Shown one piece after another: positions 7,746 to 16,851 of a DNA stretch of 64,000 nucleotides. Below the pieces are notes generated by a model. The model made no database searches, was not told the origin of the DNA, and was given only the letters and a program-made list of their open reading frames with translations. Source of the stretch: an uncultured Gammaproteobacteria bacterium. GTDB lineage: Bacteria > Pseudomonadota > Gammaproteobacteria > Steroidobacterales > UBA11654. The stretch's first letter is position 1, and each line of letters begins with the position of its first letter. The translations under genes were made by a program, and so were the position numbers. Location: contig CALMWC010000012.1 in assembly GCA_937801655.1 (NCBI GenBank), positions 1 to 64,000 of the forward strand. Reading direction: 5' to 3'.

Positions 7746-8858
7746 ATGAAAGTACTAAAGACAATTGGTTATGGTATTTTTTCAGTCTTTGGGATCATCG
7801 TATTATTATTGTTGACTCTCTATCTCACGCAAACCTCAGATTATGAGGTGAATTTAATTACTGACTGCCAATCCGATTCTCAGATTAACGTCTATTGTGA
7901 ATTTAGCAACCCTGAAGATATTGTCGTTCTCCCCGATAATCGACACTTATTAATATCTGAATTTGGAGCTATTGTTCCCCTTAGCCCAGAAAATATACCT
8001 GGTCAAATCTCATTGTTTGATACAGATACAATGAAAAAAAAGTCAATCAAGCTAACTCTCGGTGAAAACATATGGGGCGATAACAATTGTCAACGTGATG
8101 ATCTATTGTTCTCTCCACATGGAATTGATCTTAATCAAAGATCAGATGGTCGTTACCAGCTTGCGGTTATCAATCATATGCCTGAAGAGACCATTGAAAT
8201 GTTTGAGTTACTTAATATGGGTGATTCTTGGATGCTTCAATGGAGAGGGTGTGTGAATGCTCCTGAAACAGGCTATTTTAATGATGTGGCTCTCAGAAAT
8301 GATGGAAGCTTCTTTTCGACGCACATGTATGATAGAGGGGTATCTTACTTGAGTTTAGCCTATATCTCTTATAGCAAGACAGATACTGGTTTTGTTTATC
8401 AATGGAATGCAAATGATGGTTTTACCAGAGTGTTAAACTCTGAAGGTTCCTTTCCCAATGGGATCTCAATCTCAGATGATGAGACAAACTTATTTATTAA
8501 TTATGTTTTTAATCATAGAACCACAAAATTAAATCTATCAAACCTTACTATAGAAGCAGAACACTTTAGTAAAGGCACGCCAGATAATTCATCTATTGAT
8601 GGGGAGTTTATTTGGGTAGCGGTACAAGATAATACCGCTACAGACTTATTGATTCATTGTGATGAGACAGTGGTCCAATGCTCATTACCATTTACGATCT
8701 ATAAATTAAGACAAGAAGATTTATCTGAAGTTGAGGCATTCTCATTCAAGCAAACACAAATAGGTTCGGTTACAGTAGGAGTACCACATAAAGAAAAAGT
8801 GTGGTTAGGTACTTTTATGGGCAATCGAATTGCATCCTTTAACCTAAATCAAGAGTAG
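7746..8858 (+). CDS. SMP-30/paraoxonase-like beta-propeller hydrolase
   Basis: A 370-residue protein anchored by one N-terminal membrane helix (residues 7-27), with the catalytic domain outside the cytoplasm. The repeats and loop motifs 'EDIVVLPD', 'SPHGIDL', 'YFNDVAL' and 'FPNGISIS' match calcium-binding positions of paraoxonase/SMP-30/strictosidine-synthase propellers. Such enzymes hydrolyse lactones and esters, which fits the product of the monooxygenase at 11141. It starts 16 nt after the SDR gene and ends 6 nt before the reductase. Cysteines in the mature part may form disulfides. Exact substrate unknown. Confidence 0.75.
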   Translation: MKVLKTIGYGIFSVFGIIVLLLLTLYLTQTSDYEVNLITDCQSDSQINVYCEFSNPEDIVVLPDNRHLLISEFGAIVPLSPENIPGQISLFDTDTMKKKSIKLTLGENIWGDNNCQRDDLLFSPHGIDLNQRSDGRYQLAVINHMPEETIEMFELLNMGDSWMLQWRGCVNAPETGYFNDVALRNDGSFFSTHMYDRGVSYLSLAYISYSKTDTGFVYQWNANDGFTRVLNSEGSFPNGISISDDETNLFINYVFNHRTTKLNLSNLTIEAEHFSKGTPDNSSIDGEFIWVAVQDNTATDLLIHCDETVVQCSLPFTIYKLRQEDLSEVEAFSFKQTQIGSVTVGVPHKEKVWLGTFMGNRIASFNLNQE

Positions 8859-8863
8859 TAAAA

Positions 8864-9865
8864 ATGAAAGCGTATTTATGTAGAGAGTTTGGCCCCATTG
8901 ATTCACATAAAGTTGAGGAAATTGACAATCCAATTCCAGTAGATCATGAAGTTCTTATAAATGTTCATGCGGCCGGAGTTGCGTTTCCTGATGTTTTAGT
9001 TGTTCAGGGTTTGTATCAGATTAAACCTGATTTCCCTTTTTCCCCTGGAGGTGAATTTGCAGGTGTAGTTCACTCAATAGGTAATAAAGTAAAACTGTGG
9101 AATGTTGGTGATCGAGTAATTGGCTTTAAAGGTAGCGGGGGCTTTTCAGAGCAAGCGATATGTAATGAATACAATATTATGCCTCTCCCTGAATCAATGG
9201 ATTATGTGTCGGGTTCTATTTTTCCTCTAAATTATGGAACCTCCATTCATGCTTTTAAACAACGAGCTGAACTGCAAGCCAAAGAAACAGTTCTAATTAT
9301 GGGAGCAGCAGGCGGACTAGGTATAACAGCTATTCATGTAGCAAAAGCACTAGGTGCAACAGTTATAGCTGCTGCTTCATCTCAAGAGAAGCTAAGCTTA
9401 TGTAAAGCTCAAGGAGCAGATGAATTAATATTATATTCAAGAGACAACATGGACAAGGAGTCTCAAAAAGGGTTTTCTGATCAAATTAAAGCATTAACAA
9501 ACAAACAAGGTGTTGATGTCGTTTTTGACCCAGTAGGTGGTGCTTATTCCGAACCAGCCTTGAGAGCAATGGCTTGGAAAGGAAGATATCTAGTCATTGG
9601 ATTTACTTCTAGTATACCGTCAATACCCTTAAACTTAGCCTTATTAAAAGGTTGTCAGATCGTAGGTGTCTTTTGGGGTAATTTTTGCGTAAAAGAACCA
9701 TTAGTTAATACAGCAAATTTTAAAGATTTATTTGATATGTTTGAAGAAGGAAAAATAAAACCTTTTGTTGTTAAGACATACCCTTTGGAAAAAACCGGAT
9801 ACGCGATTCAATTATTAGCAAAACGTGAGGCAATTGGAAAAATCGCTATCAAGATTCGCGATTAA
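8864..9865 (+). CDS. Zinc-free NADPH:quinone reductase-like MDR enzyme
   Basis: A 333-residue medium-chain reductase. The N-terminal GroES-like part has 'AAGVAFPDVLVVQGLY' and 'PGGEFAGVV' but none of the zinc-binding cysteines of alcohol dehydrogenases. The NADP site is 'GAAGGLGITAIHVAKALGA' near residue 147. This places it in the quinone-oxidoreductase/enoyl-reductase family, acting in the cytosol on activated C=C bonds. It sits 5 nt after the lactonase gene, and its stop directly abuts the MFS start (TAA/ATG), so the four genes are co-transcribed. Confidence 0.88.
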   Translation: MKAYLCREFGPIDSHKVEEIDNPIPVDHEVLINVHAAGVAFPDVLVVQGLYQIKPDFPFSPGGEFAGVVHSIGNKVKLWNVGDRVIGFKGSGGFSEQAICNEYNIMPLPESMDYVSGSIFPLNYGTSIHAFKQRAELQAKETVLIMGAAGGLGITAIHVAKALGATVIAAASSQEKLSLCKAQGADELILYSRDNMDKESQKGFSDQIKALTNKQGVDVVFDPVGGAYSEPALRAMAWKGRYLVIGFTSSIPSIPLNLALLKGCQIVGVFWGNFCVKEPLVNTANFKDLFDMFEEGKIKPFVVKTYPLEKTGYAIQLLAKREAIGKIAIKIRD

Positions 9866-11128
9866 ATGAATTCAACTAAGAGTTATTCTATATTGGGGTT
9901 TCTAACTGTATTAAATATCCTCAATTTTATTGATCGACAATTATTAACAAGTTTTTCTAATTTTATAGTCCCGGAACTCGAGCTTACGAATACCCAATAC
10001 GGGATTTTATCAGGCCTGGCTTTCATTGTTTTTTATTCTGTTATGGGAATAATCATGGGGACCTTAGCAGACCGAGTTAATAGACCAAAGTTTATAGCTA
10101 TTGGTGTGGCTCTATGGAGCTTATTAACAGCCGCTTCTGGTATGGCAAAAAACTTCTGGATGCTTTTTTTTCCAAGAATATTCATTGGCGTAGGGGAATC
10201 TATTTTAACGCCAACATCTTTATCCTACTTGTCTGAACACTTTCATAGGAAGAATTTGGGATTTGTGGCTGGTTTTTATTATCTCGCAGTACCTTTTGGC
10301 GTAACACTTTCTTTTTACATAGCTGGTTTTCTTGGCCCTTTATGGGGTTGGAGAAACTGTTTTTATGCCTTGGGACTTTTGGGTCTGGTATTAGCTGCTT
10401 TAATGCTTTTATTTAAAGAAACCCCTAAAAGAAAAAAGGCAATAAAAAATCTGTCCATTCGGGATGTACTAACTAAAGAAACATTTATAGAGTCACTTCA
10501 TGAATTAAGAAAAACCATTAGAGGAAGTTATGCATTGAGAATGACAATTTATGGAGGTATAGCTGCTAATTTTATTCTCGGCGCTCTCGTTTTTGATCAA
10601 CTCTGGTTGGTCAATGATAAAGGCTTTGATAGAGCTGAGATTCTTATAACCAGTGGAACAATAGGCTTACCTGCTGGTATTTTAGGTATTCTATTTGGCG
10701 GTATAGGCAGTGATTACTACACTAAAGTTACAGGCAAAGGCAGACAAATGTTTCTGTTTTGGTGTCTACTAATCCTTACTCCATTTATTCTCTTTTTTCG
10801 ATTAACAGACGATACAGGGACGATTTTCTTTTCATTATTGTTTCTTGGTTTCTTCCAGTGGGGATGTTTGTATGGGCCAATTAAATCATCAATCCTAGAA
10901 CTTTCACCTGAAAAAAATAAAGCCCTAGTCTTTGCTTATTATTTATTTTTGACGAATTTAATTGGCATTGGTTTATCTACAACCACTGCCGGGATTATGA
11001 TTGATTTCTTAATTGCAAATAATATTGAAAAGCCTTACTCCATTACATTGCTAACTTTCCAATTACTTTCAGCAATTTGTCTGCCAGCATTCTATGTGGC
11101 TGGAAAGAACTATAAACCCATTGATTAG
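9866..11128 (+). CDS. MFS transporter (spinster-like)
   Basis: A 420-residue inner-membrane carrier with about 12 hydrophobic segments. 'NFIDRQLLTSF' in the first helix and 'GTLADRVNRPKF' in the loop between helices 2 and 3 are MFS signature regions of the spinster-like group, which often move organic acids or lipophilic compounds. It closes the SDR-lactonase-reductase operon and probably imports the substrate or exports a product. Its 3' end is 12 nt from the convergent monooxygenase. No terminator seen in that gap. Confidence 0.88.
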   Translation: MNSTKSYSILGFLTVLNILNFIDRQLLTSFSNFIVPELELTNTQYGILSGLAFIVFYSVMGIIMGTLADRVNRPKFIAIGVALWSLLTAASGMAKNFWMLFFPRIFIGVGESILTPTSLSYLSEHFHRKNLGFVAGFYYLAVPFGVTLSFYIAGFLGPLWGWRNCFYALGLLGLVLAALMLLFKETPKRKKAIKNLSIRDVLTKETFIESLHELRKTIRGSYALRMTIYGGIAANFILGALVFDQLWLVNDKGFDRAEILITSGTIGLPAGILGILFGGIGSDYYTKVTGKGRQMFLFWCLLILTPFILFFRLTDDTGTIFFSLLFLGFFQWGCLYGPIKSSILELSPEKNKALVFAYYLFLTNLIGIGLSTTTAGIMIDFLIANNIEKPYSITLLTFQLLSAICLPAFYVAGKNYKPID

Positions 11129-11140
11129 TATTTGTATAAC

Positions 11141-12595
11141 CTAAAAAAACTTTAAATCTTTGTCTTTTATTTTTCCATAACGCAAAGCAAGCAAATCGGA
11201 TAGATACTGTTGTGTATTGGTCCATGGTGCTCTCGCTCCTTGCTTTGGAAACTTATGCTTAGCTCTATCAACATAACCAGAAGTAAAGTCCAGCCAAACT
11301 CCCTTTTCTTCAACTGTTTCATCTGTAATTGGCACGCAATAATCAAAGCCTTTTTTATCAATATAGTTAATCAGTCTACAAGCGTATTCTGCAGTAAGAT
11401 CTGCTTTCAATGTCCACGAAGCATTGGTATAGCCAAACGTTACGATCATATTAGGAACATCGGCTATCATCATACTTTTGTAGAACATTTTAGAAGAGAT
11501 ATCCAAATCATTTCCATCTACAATTATCTTCATATCTCCAGCAACTTCCATATTCAATCCTGTTGCAGTGATAATAATATCTGCATCTAGCTGTTTACCG
11601 GATTTAAGCGTAATACCACTTTCTGTGAATCGATCTATATGATCCGTCACAACAGTTGCTTTATCATCATTGATGGCATTAAAAAAATCTCCACCAGGAA
11701 CCAAACAGATCCTCTGATCCCATGGGTTGTATGGCGGAGTAAAATGCTTATTGATATCATAATTTGGTTTCAGTTTATTTTTAACCTCCGAGATCAACCA
11801 AGCTTTTACTTTTTGAGGACGGGCCCTTGCATAATTAAAAAAATACCATTGACTGATCACAATATTTTTCCAGCGAACAACAATGTAGGCAAGCCAATCG
11901 GTGGTATATTTTCTTAAGAAGTTACCAACAGGGTCTTCTTCAGGTCCGATTATGTAATAAGTAGGGGACCTTTGTAGCATTGTAATATGGTCTGTGTCAT
12001 CAGCCATACTTGGAATAATGGTTACCGCAGTTGCACCACTGCCAATAACCACAACCTTTTTACCCTGGTAATCTAAATTACTTGGCCATTGTTGTGGATG
12101 AATAACCTCACCTTTATAATCTTCTTCTCCAGGAAAAACAGGTTTATACCCTTGATCATAATTATAATAGCCACCACAAAATACTAAAAAATCACAAGTG
12201 AGATCATCTTTAGGGTGATCATTATTATTATTGATTGACAATGACCACTGCTTATTTTCTTTTGACCATGAAACAGAATCCACCATCCGATTGAATCTAA
12301 TATTTTGATCAATATTATTTTCCCCAACAATCTCTTTAAGATATTCAAGTATGGAAGGACCATCCGCAACAATTTTTCTACCTACCCATGGTTTAAACCT
12401 ATAACCCATTGTGCACATGTCTGAATCTGACCTAACACCTGGATACTGAAAAAGATCCCAAGTACCTCCAATTGAGTCGCGTCCTTCGAGAATAAGAAAA
12501 CTTTTATCAGGACAGCTTTTTTGTAGGTTATAAGCAGCAGCTATACCAGAGATACCGGCACCTATGATAATGACATCAGTATGCTTATTTTCCAT
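11141..12595 (-). CDS. Flavin-containing (Baeyer-Villiger type) monooxygenase
   Basis: A 484-residue cytosolic FAD/NADPH monooxygenase. FAD site 'GAGISG' at residues 12-17, 'GGTWDLFQYPGVRSDSD' typical of class B flavoproteins, and NADPH site 'GSGATA' in the middle. The fingerprint between them reads 'YKGEVIHPQQWP', the BVMO/FMO F-x-G-x3-H-x3-W-P motif with Tyr replacing Phe. It should insert oxygen into a ketone or oxidise a heteroatom. The palindromic operator at 12626 lies 31 nt upstream, matching that of the convergent SDR operon. Ribosome site weak. Confidence 0.9.
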   Translation of the reverse strand: MENKHTDVIIIGAGISGIAAAYNLQKSCPDKSFLILEGRDSIGGTWDLFQYPGVRSDSDMCTMGYRFKPWVGRKIVADGPSILEYLKEIVGENNIDQNIRFNRMVDSVSWSKENKQWSLSINNNNDHPKDDLTCDFLVFCGGYYNYDQGYKPVFPGEEDYKGEVIHPQQWPSNLDYQGKKVVVIGSGATAVTIIPSMADDTDHITMLQRSPTYYIIGPEEDPVGNFLRKYTTDWLAYIVVRWKNIVISQWYFFNYARARPQKVKAWLISEVKNKLKPNYDINKHFTPPYNPWDQRICLVPGGDFFNAINDDKATVVTDHIDRFTESGITLKSGKQLDADIIITATGLNMEVAGDMKIIVDGNDLDISSKMFYKSMMIADVPNMIVTFGYTNASWTLKADLTAEYACRLINYIDKKGFDYCVPITDETVEEKGVWLDFTSGYVDRAKHKFPKQGARAPWTNTQQYLSDLLALRYGKIKDKDLKFF

Positions 12596-12625
12596 ATAAA
12601 CACTTATTAGATTAATAAAATAATT

Positions 12626-12657
12626 GGTAATATTATAGTATAAATATTACCGGTAAT
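12626..12657. promoter_or_regulatory. Palindromic operator upstream of the monooxygenase (copy 2)
   Basis: GGTAATATT, 8 nt, AATATTACC (perfect 9-bp arms), followed at once by a third half-site GGTAAT that forms ATTACCGGTAAT with the second. It shares half-sites and spacing with the site at 6796-6823. It lies 31 nt before the minus-strand monooxygenase start and 87 nt before dnaX on plus, so it more likely controls the monooxygenase. Confidence 0.6.
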
Positions 12658-12743
12658 TAAAGTTTTAAAATTTATTTATGAACGGCTAATAAGACTGTAA
12701 TATGTCTGAATCCTTTTAAAAATAATTATTTCAAATTCTATTT

Positions 12744-14324
12744 ATGAGTTACCTAGTATTAGCAAGAAAATGGAGACCAAAGTTCTTCTCTGAAGTATCC
12801 GGACAGGATCATGTAGTTAAACCACTCCAGAATTCTCTCAATAAGGATAAAGTCCATCATGCTTTTTTGTTCACAGGTACAAGAGGAGTAGGTAAAACAA
12901 CGATTGCAAGACTACTAGCGAAAGCATTAAATTGTGAAAAAGGAGTCTCATCTGAGCCCTGTGGTGAATGTCAACCGTGTACATCCATAGATGATGGAAA
13001 CTTTATAGATCTGATTGAGGTGGATGCAGCCTCTCAAAGAGGGATTGATGATACCAGAGAGCTATTAGAGAATAGCCAGTATACGCCTTCAACAGGGAGG
13101 TATAAGGTTTACTTAATAGATGAGGTACATCAGTTAACTAAAGAAGCCTTTAATGCACTTCTTAAGACTCTTGAAGAGCCGCCTCCACATATGAAATTTC
13201 TTTTGGCAACCACAGAAAGTGAGAAAATTCCGATTACTGTTTTATCCAGATGCTTAAAATTCAACCTTAAAAAAATATCTGAAGATACAATTCAACAAAG
13301 AATGATAGATATATGTAAAAAAGAGAAAATTAAATACGAAGACAATGCCTTGGCTTTAATCAGCCAAGCCTCTGATGGAAGCATGAGGGATGGTTTGAGT
13401 CTTCTAGATCAAGCATTAGCATATGGTGATTATAATCTCACCACCGAACAGATAGAAAATATGCTTGGAACAATAGATATTAATTACTCAATAAATCTAT
13501 TAGTCGCAATTTTTAATCAAGACAAAGAGCAACTTCATGAAGCGCTTAAAGAAGTGGATGAACTCTATCCAGACTATTCATCAATCTTAAACTCGATTGC
13601 TTCTTTGTTACAAGAAATTGCTTTCAAGCAAGTGACTGATAAAACTGACAAGACAGATAATCTAGACATCATTGAGTCAATAGCAATGAATCAAGACCCT
13701 GACTTAATTCAATTGCTGTATCAAATAGCAATTACATCAAAAAGGGACATGGAGATTGCACCAAGCATAAAAGAAGGTTTTAGAATGTCCATTCTTCGTA
13801 TGTTTTCATTTTCCATAAACGAAGAATCGGTTTCCAGTAATATTTTAGAAAAAAAAACAGTAAAAATACAAAAAGTTGAGAATAGTAAAGAATCTCTGCC
13901 TGAAGATAATATTCATCATCCAAGTGAAACTGCACCTAAAAAATCTTTAAATGTGATGAATAGCAAGACTTGGCCCAATCGAGTCAATGAAATGAAAATT
14001 AATGGAACTGTTAAACAGTTGGCATCTCATTGCAGTCTGGAAAGTATTAAGGATCAGAATCTCCTGCTAACAATTGATACAATGCATGAACATCATTTAT
14101 CAATGAATAGAGTCAATGCTTTAAAAGATTATTTAATATCCAATTATGATTCTATTGCAAGTGTGGATATAGAGCTCAGAACGAATGATGGCACTACATT
14201 AGCTAAAAAAAGAAGTGAGGCTAATGAAGAACAAAAGATTATGAACCAGTCCCGATTAAAAACAGATCCAAATCTTCAACAATATATGGAACTCTTTGAT
14301 GCAAAAATAGATGATGAATCATGA
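12744..14324 (+). CDS. dnaX: DNA polymerase III subunit tau (DnaX)
   Basis: Clamp-loader ATPase, 526 residues. Walker A 'GTRGVGKTT' (45-53), four zinc cysteines C64/C73/C76/C79, Walker B 'LIDEVH' near 125, and 'SRC' arginine-finger motif near 168 are intact. Domains I-III span about residues 1-370, then a variable linker and a tau-specific tail. An A9 run in codons 369-372 may produce a shorter gamma form (see next entry). No clear ribosome site precedes the ATG. Its stop overlaps recR by 4 nt (ATGA); ybaB, usually between them, is absent. Confidence 0.96.
   Translation: MSYLVLARKWRPKFFSEVSGQDHVVKPLQNSLNKDKVHHAFLFTGTRGVGKTTIARLLAKALNCEKGVSSEPCGECQPCTSIDDGNFIDLIEVDAASQRGIDDTRELLENSQYTPSTGRYKVYLIDEVHQLTKEAFNALLKTLEEPPPHMKFLLATTESEKIPITVLSRCLKFNLKKISEDTIQQRMIDICKKEKIKYEDNALALISQASDGSMRDGLSLLDQALAYGDYNLTTEQIENMLGTIDINYSINLLVAIFNQDKEQLHEALKEVDELYPDYSSILNSIASLLQEIAFKQVTDKTDKTDNLDIIESIAMNQDPDLIQLLYQIAITSKRDMEIAPSIKEGFRMSILRMFSFSINEESVSSNILEKKTVKIQKVENSKESLPEDNIHHPSETAPKKSLNVMNSKTWPNRVNEMKINGTVKQLASHCSLESIKDQNLLLTIDTMHEHHLSMNRVNALKDYLISNYDSIASVDIELRTNDGTTLAKKRSEANEEQKIMNQSRLKTDPNLQQYMELFDAKIDDES
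13849..13879 (+). other. Candidate A9 slippage site in dnaX
   Basis: Nine consecutive A after a G (codons GAA AAA AAA ACA). A -1 shift reads AAC AGT AAA AAT ACA AAA AGT then TGA at 13877-13879, giving a product of about 378 residues. A +1 shift meets TAA at 13861-13863. The position follows domain III, where gamma ends in other bacteria. Known precedents: ribosomal frameshift in E. coli dnaX, transcript slippage at A9 in Thermus dnaX. Confidence 0.5.
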
Positions 14325-14923
14325 AAAAATTTAGTCCAATACTTCAGGACCTAATCGATGCATTTAAGCAATTACCCGGCATAGGAATAAAAAGTGCCCA
14401 AAGAATCGTCTTTTACTTATTGAAAAACAACGATGACAAAGCTCAATTTATAACGGATACTCTTACAAAATCTCTAGAATCTATTAAAGAATGCTCTAAA
14501 TGCAGAATGTATACAGATTCTGATGTTTGTGAAATATGCTTGGATGAAAAAAGGAATAGTAAAATCATTTGCATAATAGAATCACCAGCTGACTTATTGG
14601 CTATCGAGAATACTCAACAATATAATGGTAAATACTTTGTATTAATGGGTCATTTATCTCCCATTGATGGTATTGGCCCAGACGAGTTAAAAATTAATGA
14701 TTTGGAAAAACTAATTATTAGTAATTCTATAGAAGAAATCATATTAGCGAGCAGTCCTACTGTTGAAGGTGAAGCCACTGCAAATTATATAGCCACAATT
14801 GCTGAGAATAAAAATATTAAAGCTACTCGAATTGCCTATGGTGTTCCTGTAGGCGGTGAGCTTGAGTATGTGGATGCTAATACACTAATACAAGCCATTA
14901 ATAATAGAAATATTATGGATTAG
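14321..14923 (+). CDS. recR: Recombination mediator RecR
   Basis: A 200-residue RecR of usual length. N-terminal helix-hairpin-helix ('LPGIGIKSAQRIVFYLL'), zinc finger 'CSKCRMYTDSDVCEIC', then a Toprim domain with 'CIIESPADLLAIE' and a Walker-like 'GVPVGGELEYVD' end. It works with RecF and RecO to load RecA at gaps. It overlaps dnaX by 4 nt and overlaps the 3' end of convergent rsgA by 11 nt. Confidence 0.96.
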   Translation: MKKFSPILQDLIDAFKQLPGIGIKSAQRIVFYLLKNNDDKAQFITDTLTKSLESIKECSKCRMYTDSDVCEICLDEKRNSKIICIIESPADLLAIENTQQYNGKYFVLMGHLSPIDGIGPDELKINDLEKLIISNSIEEIILASSPTVEGEATANYIATIAENKNIKATRIAYGVPVGGELEYVDANTLIQAINNRNIMD

Positions 14924-15806
14924 AAGTTTTTTTATAATCCACTACAAGTTTTTTATAGTTTTCATATCTAGAAGTTTCAATCTCATTTTTACTTACATGA
15001 TCTTTTACAGAGCAGAACGGTTCAGAGATATGAATACAATCTCGGTATTTACAGTTTCCTAAATGCATTTTTATCTCTTTGAAACCAAGTTGAATATCTT
15101 GTGAGTTTTCTATTGCAGGATGTAAATTTTCAACTCCTGGTGTATCGATTAAATAGCTCTTTGAATTTATCTGATACAAGCTAGTAGTGGAAGTAGTGTG
15201 TCTACCCTTATTAGTTTTAGATGATAATGCTTTAGTTTTTAGTTTTTGATTGTTTAAAAGCATATTGGTAATTGTTGATTTCCCAACACCAGATTGTCCT
15301 ACTAGAAAGGATGTTTGACTCATTAATTGATCATTTAATGCATCGAAATTATTATTGGTCTTAGCTGACATATTAATCAACTTATATCCAAGTTTTTGAT
15401 ACTTTAATATTCGGTTGTCTTCTAGATGACTCAGATCATTTTTATTGTATATAATCGATGCTTGATTCTTCATCAGTTCACTAACCAATAATAATTTATC
15501 AAGCAATAGAAAATTAGGCTCAGGCTCAGGTGCAATAACTATCAATAATTGAGTCACATTAGCAGCCACGATTTGTTTTTTTCCTAACTTATCGAAACGT
15601 TCTACAACATTAATTCTTTTTTTTGGTTTATCAATCAGAGTTAGCTCATCAAGTATTTCATTGGTTTCGATGCAATCCCCAACATAAAGTTTTGTTTTGG
15701 AATTCTTCAGCATAAATTTATGGGTTTGATTATCAGAGTCGATTAATAGACCATGATTGCCATAAATATTAGCAATTCTGGATACTGATTGATTAGATTC
15801 TTTCAT
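14913..15806 (-). CDS. rsgA: Ribosome small-subunit maturation GTPase RsgA
   Basis: A 297-residue circularly permuted GTPase. An OB-type domain comes first, then the G4-like 'YNKNDL' before G1 'GQSGVGKST' and G3 'DTPG', the permuted order diagnostic of RsgA. The C-terminal zinc knuckle C-x4-C-x-H-x5-C ('CKYRDCIHISEPFC') is complete. It releases late 30S assembly factors. It is divergent from orn with a 48-nt gap, an arrangement common in gammaproteobacteria. Confidence 0.95.
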   Translation of the reverse strand: MKESNQSVSRIANIYGNHGLLIDSDNQTHKFMLKNSKTKLYVGDCIETNEILDELTLIDKPKKRINVVERFDKLGKKQIVAANVTQLLIVIAPEPEPNFLLLDKLLLVSELMKNQASIIYNKNDLSHLEDNRILKYQKLGYKLINMSAKTNNNFDALNDQLMSQTSFLVGQSGVGKSTITNMLLNNQKLKTKALSSKTNKGRHTTSTTSLYQINSKSYLIDTPGVENLHPAIENSQDIQLGFKEIKMHLGNCKYRDCIHISEPFCSVKDHVSKNEIETSRYENYKKLVVDYKKTSNP

Positions 15807-15854
15807 AATTAAACTTTTATGATTATACCCTTAATACTCTGTTAGAATCGTTTT

Positions 15855-16403
15855 ATGTCTGCAGATTCAAAAAGACTTATTTGGTTAGATTTAGAGATGA
15901 CCGGCCTTGATACTTTCAATGATACTATTATTGAAATAGCAACCGTTGTCACTGATGGTAATCTTGGCGTAATTGCTGAAGGCCCTAGTCTTGCTATCCA
16001 TCAAGAAGATTCAATACTCAATGCTATGGATGATTGGAATAAAAAACAACATTCACAATCTGGACTATTGGAAAGAGTGAGAAAATCAAATCTAACGATT
16101 ACTGATGCTGAAAATATGACACTTAATTTTTTAAAAAAAATTACTAATAAAGAAGAATCACCCATGTGTGGCAACACCATTTGTCAGGATAGGAGATTCT
16201 TGGCAAGACTGATGCCAGAATTGGAAGCACACTTCAATTATAGAAACCTGGATGTTACTTCTTTAAAAATTATCTCACAACTATGGAATCCAGAAGTTGC
16301 AAGATCTCATAGTAAAAACTCAAATCATCTCGCAATGGATGACGTATATGACTCCATATATGAGTTAAAACACTATAAGAATTATTTGATTAAAGAAGAG
16401 TAG
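15855..16403 (+). CDS. orn: Oligoribonuclease
   Basis: A 182-residue DEDDh 3'-5' exonuclease degrading di- to pentanucleotides (the last step of RNA and pGpG turnover). Exo I 'WLDLEMTGLD', Exo II around 'CGNTICQDRRFL', and Exo III with 'NHLAMDDVYDSI' are in order. Length equals the family norm. Divergent from rsgA and convergent with the MAPEG gene, only 4 nt away. Confidence 0.96.
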   Translation: MSADSKRLIWLDLEMTGLDTFNDTIIEIATVVTDGNLGVIAEGPSLAIHQEDSILNAMDDWNKKQHSQSGLLERVRKSNLTITDAENMTLNFLKKITNKEESPMCGNTICQDRRFLARLMPELEAHFNYRNLDVTSLKIISQLWNPEVARSHSKNSNHLAMDDVYDSIYELKHYKNYLIKEE

Positions 16404-16407
16404 GCGA

Positions 16408-16782
16408 TCACCCAGCAAAAAATAGTGCAATCACACAAACCAGACCTATCATATAAGCAATAGATCTTAGATTACCCTTTTCTTGAATATAAAATACTCC
16501 ATGGAGCACTCTAGCTAAAACAAAGGTTACAGCTAAAAGATTAACTATAAACTGATCATGACCGAGTAGATGAGCAATAATTACTGCGGCAACAAAAGGA
16601 GGAAATGTCTCGTAGCAGTTTTGTTCAGCACAGTAAGCATTTTTTGCTTTCCCGGATAACTGATTGAGATGATCTCTTGGTGATTCATTGTTGTATTTCA
16701 AAGCCGAATTCTTTTTAGAAACGCCAGCCCAGTAAATTGGAATAAGCATGCAAATTAGTATGCAAAGGTATGCTAAAGTCAT
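16408..16782 (-). CDS. MAPEG family membrane protein
   Basis: A 124-residue protein with four membrane helices. 'KNAYCAEQNCYETFPPFVAAVIIAHLLG' after helix 1 and 'ARVLHGVFYI' in helix 3 are MAPEG hallmarks. MAPEG proteins in eukaryotes act on eicosanoids and glutathione; bacterial members are mostly uncharacterised. A strong ribosome site (AAGGAG) lies before the ATG. Confidence 0.85.
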   Translation of the reverse strand: MTLAYLCILICMLIPIYWAGVSKKNSALKYNNESPRDHLNQLSGKAKNAYCAEQNCYETFPPFVAAVIIAHLLGHDQFIVNLLAVTFVLARVLHGVFYIQEKGNLRSIAYMIGLVCVIALFFAG

Positions 16783-16851
16783 AACGATCTCCTTATGTGA
16801 TATTTTTATTTATTTAGTATTATTATTATGTAATATTTATCTTTAAATATT

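Noticed and set aside
11210-11590. 126-aa plus-strand ORF inside the monooxygenase
   Set aside because: Antisense shadow of a complete flavoprotein; Cys- and Ile-rich composition is an artefact.
14200-14212. Second A-rich run (A7) near the end of dnaX as the gamma frameshift site
   Set aside because: Phase does not give A-AAA-AAG and it lies near the C-terminus, past where gamma would end.
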